From: Saprolegnia diclina VS20
Lineage: Eukaryota; Oomycota; Saprolegniomycetes; Saprolegniales; Saprolegniaceae
Direction: 5' to 3'
Assembly (NCBI RefSeq): GCF_000281045.1
Contig: NW_008246100.1
Span: forward strand, 466,432 to 530,431
DNA length: 64,000 nucleotides
In this document: piece by piece, positions 22,901 through 34,400 of the stretch
Position numbering within the stretch: position 1 is the stretch's first letter
Layout: each line of letters starts with the position of its first letter
The notes under the pieces: model-generated
Seen by the model: only the letters and a program-made list of their open reading frames with translations
The model's database searches: none
Told to the model about the DNA's origin: nothing
Program-made: the position numbers and the translations under genes

Positions 22901-23750
22901 CCAGAGCATGGTGCGCGTCTACTTGGCCAAAGGCGTTCTTCTTGCGTTGCAGCTCGAGTACGAGCGCAACGTGCAATTAGCGATAGAGCACGTCAAGCAC
23001 CGACGGATGGTGCGCCGCGTCACGCGGATCCAAGCCTTGTACCGCCAGCGCCGGGACTTTCGCCGCGCCGTGGCCGCTCGCCTGGGTAGAGCCCGCGACG
23101 CCCGGTGCCACTGGGAGCGCGTGTGCCAGTTTGTCGAAACGCGCAATGCACGCCTCCTCCAACGCGCATACCGGCGTCGCTACGCGCTCTTAAGCCGCAT
23201 GGCGACACGACTACAAGGCCTTGTCCGACGGCACTTTGCCCGACGGGACGCAGCGATTCTTGACGCCAAGACCCAGTCGTTGCGGCGTGAGACGGCGGCG
23301 ATCACGCTGCAGTGCTTTGGCCGAAGCATCATGGCGAATCGCACAGTTGCAGCGCTGCGCTTGGCAGCAGCAGCACGAGCTCAAGACGAGTGGGTCGAAT
23401 GCGTCGATGAAACCAGCGGGTACACGTACTACTACAACACGGTGACCGCCGAGACGCGCTGGGACTGCCCGACCGAGATGCCACTTCTGACGGACAGCAA
23501 CAACGACAGCGCGCCTGTAGAGAAGGTCGGAACAGGGAGCAAGGGCGATGGCGATCCAGCGACGGGCGACTGGGTCGAGTGCTGGGACGAGACGCACAGT
23601 GCCTTCTACTACGTCCACTCGGTGACGGGCGAGACGTCGTGGGAAGCGCCGGCGACGTCCGAGACGGCGTACGACTGGTACTATGACGAGAACGGACAAG
23701 TTGTCTACTACACGCCCGCCACCGACGACAACCAAACGACTGCACACTAA
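19901..23750 (+). CDS. IQ-motif/WW scaffold with GIY-YIG-like N-terminus and zinc-binding insert
   Basis: Exons: start to 20024, 20075-20104, 20152-20355, 20402-20535, 20582-20797, 20842-22323, 22381-22704 (donor ambiguous), 22753-22827 and 22872-23750. ATGs at 19901 and 19931 are in frame (1,155 or 1,145 residues). An N-terminal domain GIYVLRNTRTGHAFFGSTWD, assembled across an intron, resembles a GIY-YIG fold. A long Arg-rich helical region follows with many IQ-type repeats (IQXXXRGXXXR variants such as LQRVWRGHAGRRR and IQLQRRWRGVYGRRR) that bind calmodulin or light chains. Between IQ blocks are Cys pairs (CAEC, CESC, CDMC, CLEC, CHSC) like a B-box or treble-clef finger. Two WW domains close the protein (WVECVDETSGYTYYYN and WVECWDETHSAFYYVH) and a third half-WW follows. 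Likely a cytoskeletal or signalling scaffold, which is inference. Confidence 0.82.
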
Positions 23751-23811
23751 GAAGCGCACTTGTTGAGATCTTATAGCGTGTTGAACGGGGTGGATCTTGA
23801 AGTGCGGGCGC

Positions 23812-25471
23812 CTACACCTACTCAGACAGAGAGGGTGGGTCAAGAGACCATATGCAGTGGTGGCGTGTACCTGCGACGAGTAGCGCGCCGCTTGCTGCGC
23901 TTGGGCCTGTGCCGCCAACGAGGACGCATAGTTGCGCTGGTGCATCTGCGTTTGGCGCGCAGCGTCCGCGCGGGCTTGAGCCTGCGCCATGTTCTGGCGC
24001 ACTTCGACTTCTTCGCGCTGGCGCTGCTCGAGTTGCGCCGGCGTCAACGTCACCCCAAACTTGGAGCCGCAGCTCGGGCAAAACTTGGCGTTCGGCTTGC
24101 ACTGAAAGCTGCAGCTCGGGCACGCGCTCGGGGCTGCCGCCACGGCCACCGGAGCTGGCGCCGGCGCCATCGCCGAGACCGGCGTCCCGCACTTGTTGCA
24201 AAACTTGGACGTGGGACCGAGCGGCGCAAAGCAACCGGTGCACGCCGTCGGTGCCATTGGGAGTGCAACCGGCGCCGGGATCGGTGCCGGTGCCGGGGCG
24301 GCGGCCGTCTTGGTTCCGCATTTCGGGCAGAACTTGGCCCCGGGCTTGAGCGAGAAGCTGCACGCCGCACAGTTGCCGCCGACTAGCGACGTGGAGCTGC
24401 CGCCAAAGCTCGAAGCAGCGGCGAGTGGCGGCGGCGACGCTTTGGCCGAGTCGACGCGCTTGAAGCCGCACTTGGGGCAAAACTTCTGCGCTGGTTTGCA
24501 GGGCGCGTGGCACTGCTCGCACGACGCCTCGGTGGTGCTCACGTGCAAGTTGGACATGCTCGCTTGGAGCATCGACGTCTGCTTCTGGAGGCGCGCCGTC
24601 TCGGCTTGAAGTGCCTGGGCGCGCATCTGCTCGGCGCGGAGCCGGGCTTCGTCGGCCTTGCGTTCGGCCTCTTCCCGCTGCAAGCGCGCTTCCATGGCCG
24701 CGCGCATGTTCTCTTCGCGACGCTTCTCTTCTTCGCGGAGCCGGCGGGACTCTTCGCGCTCGAGGAGACGCTGCTGGCGCAATCGCTCCTGCTCCTTGAG
24801 GGCTTCGGCCGCGGCCATGGCCTTTTGACGCAGCGCTTCGGCGGCGGCCTTGGCGTGCATCGCCTTGGCCTCGGCGGCTTCCCGCGTCGCACGCGCCCGT
24901 TCGGCCTCGGCGATGTGCGTCGCACGCATGCGGTCCATCTCCATCTGGCGCTGGGCTTCGAGCAGTCGCAGGTTCTCTTCTTCGCGACGGCGGTTCTGTT
25001 CTTCCAAGAGACGCGTGGCGGCCGTAGCGTCTTCGCGCATCTACGGGGACCGTCAATTGTCATGTAAGCGGGCGATCGTACCTTGACGGCGCGCTGGCGG
25101 GCTTCCTCGGCGTGGCGCTCGGCTTCGGTGCGCTTAGCGTGGGCCTCACGCTGCCGGGTTTCAATCTCCATGCGGTGCGCAGTTTCCTGGGACTGCCGGC
25201 GCTCTTCGTCCGCACGGTGCGCCTCTTCGAGGCGAAAGCGCTCCGTCTCCTCAAAGAGCTTGGCGGCCTTGGCCGCATCTTGCTTGGCAGCTTCCGCCAT
25301 CTCGCGGGCGGCGACCGCTTTCCGCTCGGCCTCGGCACGCTGGCTGCTGATGCCCGAGACGGGCGCGGACGCAGCACCAAAGAGGCCGCTGTCCGTGCCA
25401 CACGGCGCGCCGCACTCGGGGCAGAACTTGCCGCCTTCGTCGCGCGCGCCACACTCGCCGCAGAACCCCAT
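23812..25471 (-). CDS. Coiled-coil protein with five zinc ribbons
   Basis: Exons 25471-25082 and 25040-23871 encode 520 residues; a last exon of only GTG-TAG at 23817-23812 is proposed because the frame otherwise runs into the neighbouring gene. One zinc ribbon opens the protein (CGECG, then FCPECG). Residues about 45-270 are an almost pure Glu/Arg/Ala/Lys coiled coil. Four more ribbons follow with spacing CX2CX10CX2C: CEQC/CPKC, CAAC/CPKC, CTGC/CNKC and CPSC/CPSC, separated by Ala/Pro linkers. These resemble the DZR or zinc-ribbon_2 type found in proteins with structural or ubiquitin-related roles, but no specific function can be given. The C-terminus is Gln/Ala-rich. It is convergent with the IQ/WW gene (61 bases). 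Confidence 0.75.
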
Positions 25472-25952
25472 GCTGCGTCGACGGCTGTGAGAACAAAAAT
25501 GGCTCCAATCTTCGTCAACGGACCAGCCTGTCACATACTAAAGCCAAGTCAACAATGTGGGCCAGGGCGCCGACCAAAGACACGACCGCTCGCGCTGTCG
25601 CCCATCTCTCGAGCCTCTCAACTCCATGTTCCTCCGACATGCCATGGACGCGGACGCATGCATTGCTCGGCGCCTCGTTCTTTGCATATCCAACCTCGAT
25701 CTTTCGACCCCGAGCGCTGGCCTGCTGCGCGAGTGCGATAGGACGCAGGCGCCGACTGCGCTTGGCTGGCCGATGGATTGATACTTAGTTGGTACTTGAT
25801 ACTTGCGGCTACTTGGATCGGTCGCGGCCGCGGGAGAGGGCCGCGGGCTCGCGTGGCGAGCTTCGACCACACAGCCGGTGGCGTCCGGATACGTCCGGAT
25901 AATCACGGGACGGTGCGTTTGGGTATTTTTGGTTGGGAAGGGGGTCGACGCG
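25472..25952. promoter_or_regulatory. Divergent promoter with paired TCCGGAT elements
   Basis: This 481-base region lies between the zinc-ribbon and SPT2-like starts. Two copies of GTCCGGAT sit at 25883-25890 and 25893-25900, 53-70 bases before the SPT2-like ATG, in the window where a promoter element would be expected. The direct near-repeat and its recurrence at other genes make it a candidate regulatory site. Confidence 0.45.
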
Positions 25953-27669
25953 ATGAGCGCGTGGTCCTTTGACGAGGTCAGCAGCGTCTCCAAGAAGCTC
26001 CATGCGACGCTGCAGCAAGACGGCTGGCGCGACGACGTCAAGAACACGAAGGAGCTCCTGGGCATGCTCTCGAATCTGCAGTCGTATCGCCCGGACCACG
26101 AGTCGCTGGCCAAGACGAAGCTCGGCGTGGCCGTCAACAAGCTGCGCAAGCATACCGACAAGTGCGTGAGCGGGTACGCTGGCGTTTTGACCAACCGCTG
26201 GAAAGAGGCCTTGGACGTCAAGCCATCGGCGCCATCCAAGCCACGCGCGGCCAATGTACGCTTTGACGATCCTACGATTGAGGCTCATGGAGATGTAGGA
26301 GCTGGCCGACTCGACCAAAGCCATGGACGCAGACCAGAAGGAGATGGCACGGAACCGCCTCGCCAACTCGTATGCAAAGGAAAAGGCCAAGCGCGATGCG
26401 CGCACGAGCATCTACCTCGACCAGCCCGTGACCAAGACGAAGCGCGGGAAGGCGCCAAAGCCGACATCGATCATCACACGCTTCACTACGCCCCAGCGCG
26501 CCCAGGCCAAGATCGTGCGGTCCATGGCGCCCACAAGCAGCAGCGCGCGCTCGACAGCATCGAGCACGCTGAGCCGGTCGACAATGGCGTCCCGCCCGTC
26601 GTCGGCACCCACATCGCGGGCCCTTCCGCGCACGGCCCTCGCGTCCAAAAACATGTAGTGCATCCAAGTCCTCTCTCTACGATGGCTCACATGAAGTGGT
26701 AGGACGGACGAAGAGCGCCACCAGATGCGGCAGCAGCGGCTACGCGCCATCGCAGAGGAGAAGGCGCGGCAGATGGGCAAGGCCGTGCCTCCCGCGCTCC
26801 GCGACGCCAACGCCCGAGAGCGACCGCGCGACAGCGGTAGCAAAGAAAAGGCGCCGTACGTTGATGCTCGCAAGATGTACACGCGGCTGCCCGAGCCGTC
26901 GTCAAACAAGCAGCCCGCCGCTGGCAGCAGCAAGCCGGCAGCGGGCCGCCCTTTGCCGCCCAAGAACCGGCCGAACGCCCCCGAGATGACGAAAGAGCAA
27001 GCCGACCGCAAGGCGTTTCTCGACAAGATGTACCCGCGCGTGGCGTCGACGGCGCCCGAGAACCCGCTCAAGCGCAAGCGCGAGACGGACCCGGCGTCGT
27101 CGGCCCGCGACACGAAGCAGCCGTGGACCGAAGGCGAGCGCGAAGTCGTGCACTGGCTCAAGGGCATGACCGACGACATGAGCCAGTACAGCCAAGCGTT
27201 CTTCGACAACGGGTTCGACTCGATGAAGGCGATTGCGATGCTGACCGAAGACGACCTCGCGTCCATGGTCCCGAAGAAGGGCCACTGCCGCCTCATCGCG
27301 CTGGCGCTCGAGAGCCTCCAGCGCAAGAGCAAGAAGCGCGTCGAGACCAAGAAGCGCCCGAAGCGCGCGTATGAAGAAGACGACGACATGTACGAGAGCG
27401 ACGACGGCTTTGTCGTGAGCGACGAAGAGGAAGACGTGTACGTGCCAGGGGCCATCACGAGCCTCATGCGCAAGGGCCGCCGACCGCGCAAGTACTCGCT
27501 CGACGACGGCGCCGACTCGTCCGATATGGAGGCCACGTTTGATGACATTGAGCGCGAAGAGGCGCGCAGCCGGCGCTACGGCGACTACGAAGACGAGATC
27601 GAGGACCGGCGCAACCGACTCCACAAGCAGAAGAAGGACAAGAAGAAGAAACGGTCCACGAGTCCCTAA
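25953..27669 (+). CDS. SPT2-family chromatin protein with TFIIS-N-like and SAM domains
   Basis: Exons 25953-26255, 26299-26654 and 26703-27669 give 541 residues. The N-terminal 100 residues (helical, with VSSVSKKLHATL and VGVLTN-like turns) resemble the TFIIS N-terminal/LW fold. The centre is basic and Ser/Pro-rich. A SAM domain occupies roughly residues 365-430 (VVHWLKGMTDDMSQYSQAFF, then CRLIALALESL). The last 100 residues match the SPT2 C-terminal domain: an acidic patch, ITSLMRKGRRPRKYS, SSDMEATFDDIEREEARS and a basic end rich in Lys. SPT2 binds histones H3-H4 and assists transcription elongation. The extra TFIIS-N and SAM modules would tie it to elongation complexes, which is inference. 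The gene converges on the kinase gene with 136 bases between stops. Confidence 0.75.
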
Positions 27670-27805
27670 CACGATGCGCCTCTGATCTCCACCTCCATGT
27701 GCTTTTATGTCTTCTGTGCTGACCTGATGATCAACCCGACCCCTGGCAGTGGCAAAGGGTTAGGTTTCTTGAGGACACACACATATTTGGTCTAATTTGC
27801 ACAAC

Positions 27806-30800
27806 TTATTGCTGCCGCAGGTTGGTGTCCTCTTGGTAGCTAAAGTCGTCAAAGTGCGCAAGCGCCTTCCCGTCCTTGGCGATCGGCGAGTCGATGGCTG
27901 CCATCTTCTGAAACATCTCGGGCACGTTCGAGACGTCGTCGATCGCGCTGACGTTGGGAAGAAAGACGGGTGAGAGCTCCTTCCGGAGCAGCGCGTCCCA
28001 ATCGATGGGCGCAAAGAACGGATGCGCCATGATCTCCGTCCCGCCATTGGGGCCGCCCCCGAGGCGCTTGCTCGGGTCGCGCGTGAGTAGCCTACAGCGA
28101 TAGCACTGTGGATATCAACGTAGGAGAAGGAACTACCTCGCAATGACAGAGCGCGCCGTGGCCGAAATGTAGGGCGGATACACGACCTCCGAATGCATGA
28201 TGTTCTTGAACATGGTGCGGCGGTTCTTGTCGACGAAGGGCGTGCGACCCGTGAGCATCTCAAAGAGCAGGATGCCGTAGCTCCACCAGTCGACGACCTT
28301 GCCGTACGCTTGATGCCGAAGGAGCTCGGGCGCCATGTACTCGGCCGTGCCGCAAATGGTCTTCATGCCCACTAGCATCCACCGTCATGTGAGATCCGAT
28401 GGTGAAGCATATAGGTACGCTGCGCTTGGGACTGCCGAATCGCGCCGTCCACCGACTGGCCTTCCTTGGAGAGACCAAAGTCCGTGAGCGCAATGTGGCC
28501 GTGGGCGTCCATGAGGATGTTTTCAAGCTTGAGGTCTCGGTACGCAATGTCTTTCGAGTGCAAGTGCATGATCGCCGTGAGGAGCTGCGCCATGTAGAGG
28601 CGCGTGCGGTCCTCCGAGAATTTCTTCGACTTGCGCAGATGGTAGTAGAGCGACCCGCCGGGGTAGTAGTCCATGATCAAGTACAGTTTCTCGGGGTTCT
28701 GGAACGCGTAGCGAAGGCGCACGACGTACGGGTGGTTGATCTCCTTGAGGATGTGCTGCTCCGCTTTTGTGTTTTCCACCTACATCCACGCTTGTACCAG
28801 TGCAGTGCGTCGACGCTTACTTGGTCGTTCTGGATGATATGCGCCTTCTTCAGAATCTTCATCGCGTAAATGGCGCCGCCGTTCTTCCCGGCCTTCTTGC
28901 GCACGAGCATGACCTAATGCATCGTCCGTAGTAATCACGAGAGAAGGGCGCTCGAGCGACCTACCTTGCCAAACGCGCCGCGGCCCACGACCTTCATCAA
29001 GTCAAAGTCGTCGATGCCGAGCGGCATGTCCTTTTCTTTTTCGCGGGCCACCATGCGCTCAATGTTGCGCGACGCTTCGTCGAGCGCGGCTTGGTCGTAC
29101 ACCATCTGCACGGGCGCGTGGCCGCCTTGGTGCGTGTACGGCAAGACGGCGTAGGGAGTCGGCACGTCGAGGCCGAGCGGGCTCGGGTGGCGCGTCGTCA
29201 GATGCGAGCTGGCCGTGCGCGCCGACCCCGTGTTGGTCCCTTGCTTGTGGATCATGATCTGGAGATTGCAACACGCCGTGCAGACGCGCTTGGCCTCGCT
29301 AAAGCCGGGGAGGAAGAGCCGGTCCGAGCAGCTCACGCAGACTGGTCGGAGACACATGCGGCAGTGGCGCCGGCGGTGCATGAGGAAGCTGCACTTGCAG
29401 AGGTAGCACTGGTTCTCAGCCGCGTTGGCGGGCTTCGTGTCGATGATCGGCGGGGCGCCACCAGACGGCGGGCGGGCGGCCGTGTTGCCGCGCTGGCCGC
29501 GAATGAACGAGTCGGTGCGCGCGACAAACGTATCATGGACCCACTCGAGTGTGAGTTCGAGCTCGCCGTTGCCGTGGCTACTGCTTGAGCGCTCGTCGCG
29601 AAGCGTGAACCACTTGCGCACTACGCGAATTCTGATAAGGACCTGTTTGTTTGTCGATATGCTACCGGGGCGGTTGAGGCCAATGTCGGTCATGCCCAGC
29701 GCAACATGGCCGAGCGACGTCGAGAGAGGAAACGTCTTGTCCTTGACGGTCACGACGACGGTCGTCGCCGCGTCGCTTACGGGGAACGAAAATGTTTGGT
29801 TCCACTCGGGGTCCATCGTCTTGCGGTGGTTGCCGACCGTCTCCTTCTTCTGGCCGACGCACGTGACGACTGCATACGGGTTGTTGTAGGGCTGGCCCGT
29901 GAGCCGCGCGCGGTTCACAGTTACGACGAGCTTGTTGGGGATCGTTGCCCGTAGCGCTAGCATCGCGTCGTCGAGGCCGTTCCCAATGAGCTACCCGAGG
30001 ATCAAGCACGGTGCTACTTGAAGCAGTGTACCTGGAGGAACATAAAAGCCGACGCCTGCACTGACTGAATGACCGACGCGACCGAGTGGTCACCCGAGAA
30101 GCGCCCGATCGAAAGCGACGTGCACTTGTACTGGTTGGCATTCGAGACGACCTGGAACATGGGCTCGGACGACGGCTCAAAATGGATCGACCGCGTCTCG
30201 ATGAGCGTCTCAAAGTCCGGCGGTTCGGACCGGTGGCGGCGCGCGGCTTGCGGCGCGTCAACGTACACGACGCCGCCAATGCGTCCCTACACCATGCTCA
30301 TGCTCATGCTCCTCGATCATGGAGATGACGTACGTGGTGCTCGGGTCCGAGCTGCCGCAGAAATTGATTGAGGAGCAGTCCCGCGACGTCGAGGACGACA
30401 AAGTTGATTTGCCCGGCGGACGAGGGCGCAATGTACGTGTTCCAGACGTGCGCGACGTGGTCTTCGGGCGTCGCGCTATGGAGGATCTTGACCTTCTGGC
30501 CTTTGACGACGCCAAAGTTGGTGCTCGGGTTCATAATGACCACCGACTGGCCATTCTGTATGGCGGCGCGGGCGTACGGCAGCATCGACATTTGGTGCAG
30601 CGCCGACGTAAACGCGGACGACGATGGGCCGTTCGGTGGGCGCGGGATCGCCCAGAGCCCAGGCACGACGCCAGGCCCGCACTGGAGGAAGACGCACATG
30701 CGCGGGTTCGTGCTCCAGTCGGACGAGACAAAGATGGAGCTCCTCGCCTCGGCGCGCGCGCTCGGGATGAACTCCTCGGTGAAGTGCAGGTCGCCGCGGA

Positions 30801-30922
30801 GCCGCGCCTGGACCTGCCCGGCGACGTGGCGGATGTCGTTGGCGACCGCTTGCTGGCCTAGCACGCCCATGCATCCAAGTCTTCCTCATCGTCCAGCTCG
30901 TACCCGTGAAGCTGCTCGTCAT
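27806..30922 (-). CDS. Arb2-like/C2/FYVE/AGC protein kinase fusion
   Basis: Exons 30922-30904, 30857-30334, 30286-30032, 29990-28965, 28913-28821, 28779-28419, 28371-28137 and 28091-27806 splice to 932 residues without a stop. Residues 1-240 resemble the Arb2/FAM172 alpha/beta fold (HVAHVWNTYI, then INFVVLDVAG), but the usual SxGG elbow is replaced by DVAG, suggesting no hydrolase activity. A C2 domain covers about 278-400, and a FYVE-type finger about 459-508 (HRRRHCRMC, RVCTACC) lacking the WxxD motif. The AGC kinase domain starts near 590 with VVGRGAFGKVMLVRK; YRDLKLEN (Asp721), TDFGLSK (Asp739), CGTAEYMAPE and the C-tail hydrophobic motif HFDDFSYQ are intact. It should be an active kinase recruited to PI3P- or lipid-rich membranes; the upstream role of the Arb2 part is unknown. 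Confidence 0.85.
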
Positions 30923-31440
30923 GAGATAGGCAAGTGTTCCGGGCAGGTTCAGACTCTGGCATTACACATCTTGGTTTGAGTATACCACCCACGTATCCGG
31001 ACATGTCCTATTTTCAGCTTCTCCGACCAGGACCGCGCTCGTCGTCCGCGTCCTCCACGCTCTTCCTCCATGCTCGTCCTCCATGCTCTTCCGCGACCTC
31101 TATGACGAGGTCCATGCAAGATCGCCGAGGACGACGACGCAGCGAGGAGCCTTGGCCCTCGCGCGCCTCTGCGAATGAGCCCAATGATCGCAGCATCGAC
31201 CGGATCTACGCGAGCTGTCTTCGGATCGCGATCGAGGAACCGCGCTTCGTCATGTGCGGAGATGCATGTGGAAGCATCTGCATGCAGCGGAGCCTTCATG
31301 CACGGGATTGTCTACCTTGGTCCCCATCGTCCATGCAGCGTCGTCCTCTCGCACGGGGCTTCTTTGTCCGTATAAATTAACCGACCAAAAAGCCTTTTTG
31401 CGAGATTTGGGAGTCGGGATTTTTGCGGAAACCAAACGAA
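30923..31440. promoter_or_regulatory. Divergent promoter region, kinase and HECT ligase
   Basis: This 518-base region separates the two starts. An ATCCGGA element at 30995-31001 lies about 73 bases upstream of the kinase ATG. A T-rich stretch and an AAAAAGCCTTTTT inverted repeat lie at 31387-31400 just before the HECT start. Short open frames inside carry no recognisable domain. Confidence 0.4.
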
Positions 31441-34400
31441 ATGATCTGCGGCGCAGGAGCCCCGAGGTATCCACCGACCGGAGGGGAGCAAGCGCTCGTG
31501 GATCTGCTGGTCCGCCACTGCGACGACGCTGCGTCGGAGGCGCCCCCGCCGACGGACGCCCTCCTTCGCCTGCTCCAGCGTCTGCGCGACTGGCCCTTTG
31601 AGGGCCAAGCCGATTTGTACAACTACATCCCGTTGCTCGAGGCGTTTGGGAAGCTCCTCGACCGGATCGTCACCCGCGCCGCGACCGATGATGGCCGCCC
31701 AATCGTCATCTTCCATAGCGGCGAGGCGCTGGCGCCGGGCACCTGGACGTACGCGGTCCGCGACGAGCTCGCGTACGAAGTGCTCCGCGTCTCGGCGATC
31801 CTCTCGGAGAACGCAACCAACAAGCATTTGTACCCGTCGATTGACCACCTCGTGTTGCTCGTCGGCGCGACGAGCGAGCGCATTGCGCGCGAAGCGATCA
31901 AGCTCGTGGCCATGCTCGCATTGCCATCGCTGCCGCATCGGTACACCACGGACCCGCGGGCGCCCAACGACGTCAAGGCGCGCGATCGCACGCTTCTAAA
32001 GAAGTACCTTCTCGTCGTGGCCGAAGGCAGCGGTGGCGCGAGCAGTAGTCTCGACATGGTCGACTACCTCCAAGACGATGCCACGCGCACCGAGGCCAAC
32101 CGGCCCGAGATGGTCTACCAGTTTTACCGCTACGACGAGGTCGCCAAAGACAGCGTGCTTGTCTCGATCCAGATCCCGGATCCGCCGGCGCAGGCCGAAC
32201 CGACCACCGCTGCCAACGTCTTGGCGCAGCTGATCCAAGCGCACCACGTCCCGGAGAAGCACCAGTTCAAGTTGCTGTACCGTATTCGCTCGAGCTACAG
32301 CGCCGTGTCGCGGAGCACACGGGAAGTCGCGGTCGTCGAGCGTCTCCACGCGCTCCTCGGTCTCTTTTACATTTTTGGCGACTCGGACGAAGTGACACAG
32401 TACATGGAGGCCAACGCCGAGCTCGTCGTCGAAATCGTCGAGCTCATTCGATATGACATCCACCCGCACGTACCGCTGCCCGTCCGCGTCGCGGCCGTCC
32501 AAGTGCTCACAGCGCTCGTGAGCGACGGCGTCGTGCAGAGCCGCGGCGTGCGTGACCTCTCGCGCCTGCAGTCGTCCGTGCTCACAGCGCTCGGCGTCGT
32601 GCGCGGCATGCCCCACGGCGCGTTCCTCTCGCTTGTGCGACACACGATGGGGACGCTGAGCAGCCTCACGCTGGACGAGACCAAGTCGCCCGACGCCGAC
32701 ATGGACATGACGCTCGCGGTCGCGTTTGTGCAAGCAACGACATCGACCGCCGACTTGACGCCGTTCCGCGACCTCTCGCAGAGCACGGATCGCCAGTTGT
32801 ACTGGGTCGAGAGCGTGCTCGGGCTCCTCTCGGTGGTCGTGGGCATTCCGTCGGGCGCGTCAGCACTCACGGAGAGCGGCATCATCCCGTCGCTGTTGCA
32901 TGCGATCAGCTGCCCGTCGCTGAGCCCGTTGCACACGTCGGTGGTCGTCCAGTGCGTCCAAGCCCTCGAGTGCGTTGTGACCAACCACGCGCCGGCCGCC
33001 GCGCTCTATCGGGACCTCAGCGGCGTTAGCATTTTGATCGACCGTCTCGCGGCCGACTTGCACGCCGAGTCGGTCGTCGGCACGCAGCAGATTCTGCTCT
33101 TGACGCTCCTCAACATGCTCTCGGTGTCGTTCCACTCGCAGGGCGTCATGAGCGCCGGCGCGACGTCGCGCGTGATCCGCGACACAGCGCCGCTCGCCAA
33201 AGTGCTGCTCGCGATTCTCTCGAACGTCGACGCGTACGGCTCGATGCTCTTTGCGCAGGCCGCGACGCTCCTCTCGGATATCATCAACAACGACCCGACG
33301 TCGGTCAACCACATTCACGGCAGCGGCCTTGCGGACGCGTTTCTGAAAACGCTCTGTCGCTGGGACTTGAATACCGGTGTGAACGCGCTGTCGCCGTCGC
33401 CCGAGCTCGTGATTGCAGTCCCGAGCGTCCTCAGCGCGCTCTGCCTCACGTCGACGCACGTCGAGAAGGTCGTCGCGTACGAGCCAGTGACGTACCTCCT
33501 CGACATGTTTGTCATGCCCAGCTACGTGTTGTACCATGGCTTTGACAGTCTCCAAGGCGACGTCGCGTCCATCGTCGGCGGCGGCCTCGACGAGCTCATG
33601 CGCCACGTCCCGGCATTTCAAAAGCCCACGATTGACGCCTGCGTCCGCGCGCTGACCAAAGTCCAGAGCTACAGCGACGCGACTTTGGACGCCAACGATG
33701 ACGAGAGCCGGCACACGGCCGTGCTGCGCATGACGATGCATGTGTGCGACGTGCTTGAGACCGTCCTGGCCAAAGCCGAGCACGCGGCGCGGTTTGCCGA
33801 CCTCGGCGGTGTCGACACGCTCTTGACGCTCTACAGTCGCATTTTGCCGTCGACGTCCGACTTTCTCTCGAGCGTCACGCAGTCCCACGAGTCGCACGCG
33901 TCCCTCGCGCACTACCCCGCAGCGCAGGGCCTCACGGTCGCCGCGCGCGCGTACGCTGGCCAGCAGCCCACGACGATGCTGACCAAGATTGTGCAGCAAA
34001 TGGCGCTGCACTTGGAGTCGCTGCCGGCGACGATTGGCATGGCATCGATGGCCGACGTGCCGCTGGCCAACGCGACTGTGGATGCGGTGTTTCTCGATGC
34101 TAATGCCCATGTCCGCACCGCGGGCGACTACTTGCGCACGATTTCCGTGCTCGAGTGGCTTGTCTCGCTCTTGCTCTGGAGCCTCCGCACGGCGCACGCG
34201 CACAGCCAGTCGCGCCGATGGTTTGCCGAGTTTACGCTCGAGAAGCACCAAAACGTGCTGGCCAAGCTCTTTGCCGTGGACCGCAGTGTGCTCTGCGAAC
34301 GGACGTCGCTCGAGCGGCAGCTCGTTCCGAAGGCGCCGGTCGGTTTGTGGAAGATTGGTGCGCTTTTGCTGCTCAAGTTTTCGCTTATGGTGCGGAATCT

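Noticed and set aside
29963-30031. Separate start for the kinase gene at the methionine near 29963
   Set aside because: The upstream frame stays open through well-formed introns into the Arb2-like region, so one gene is more likely, although an internal start cannot be excluded.
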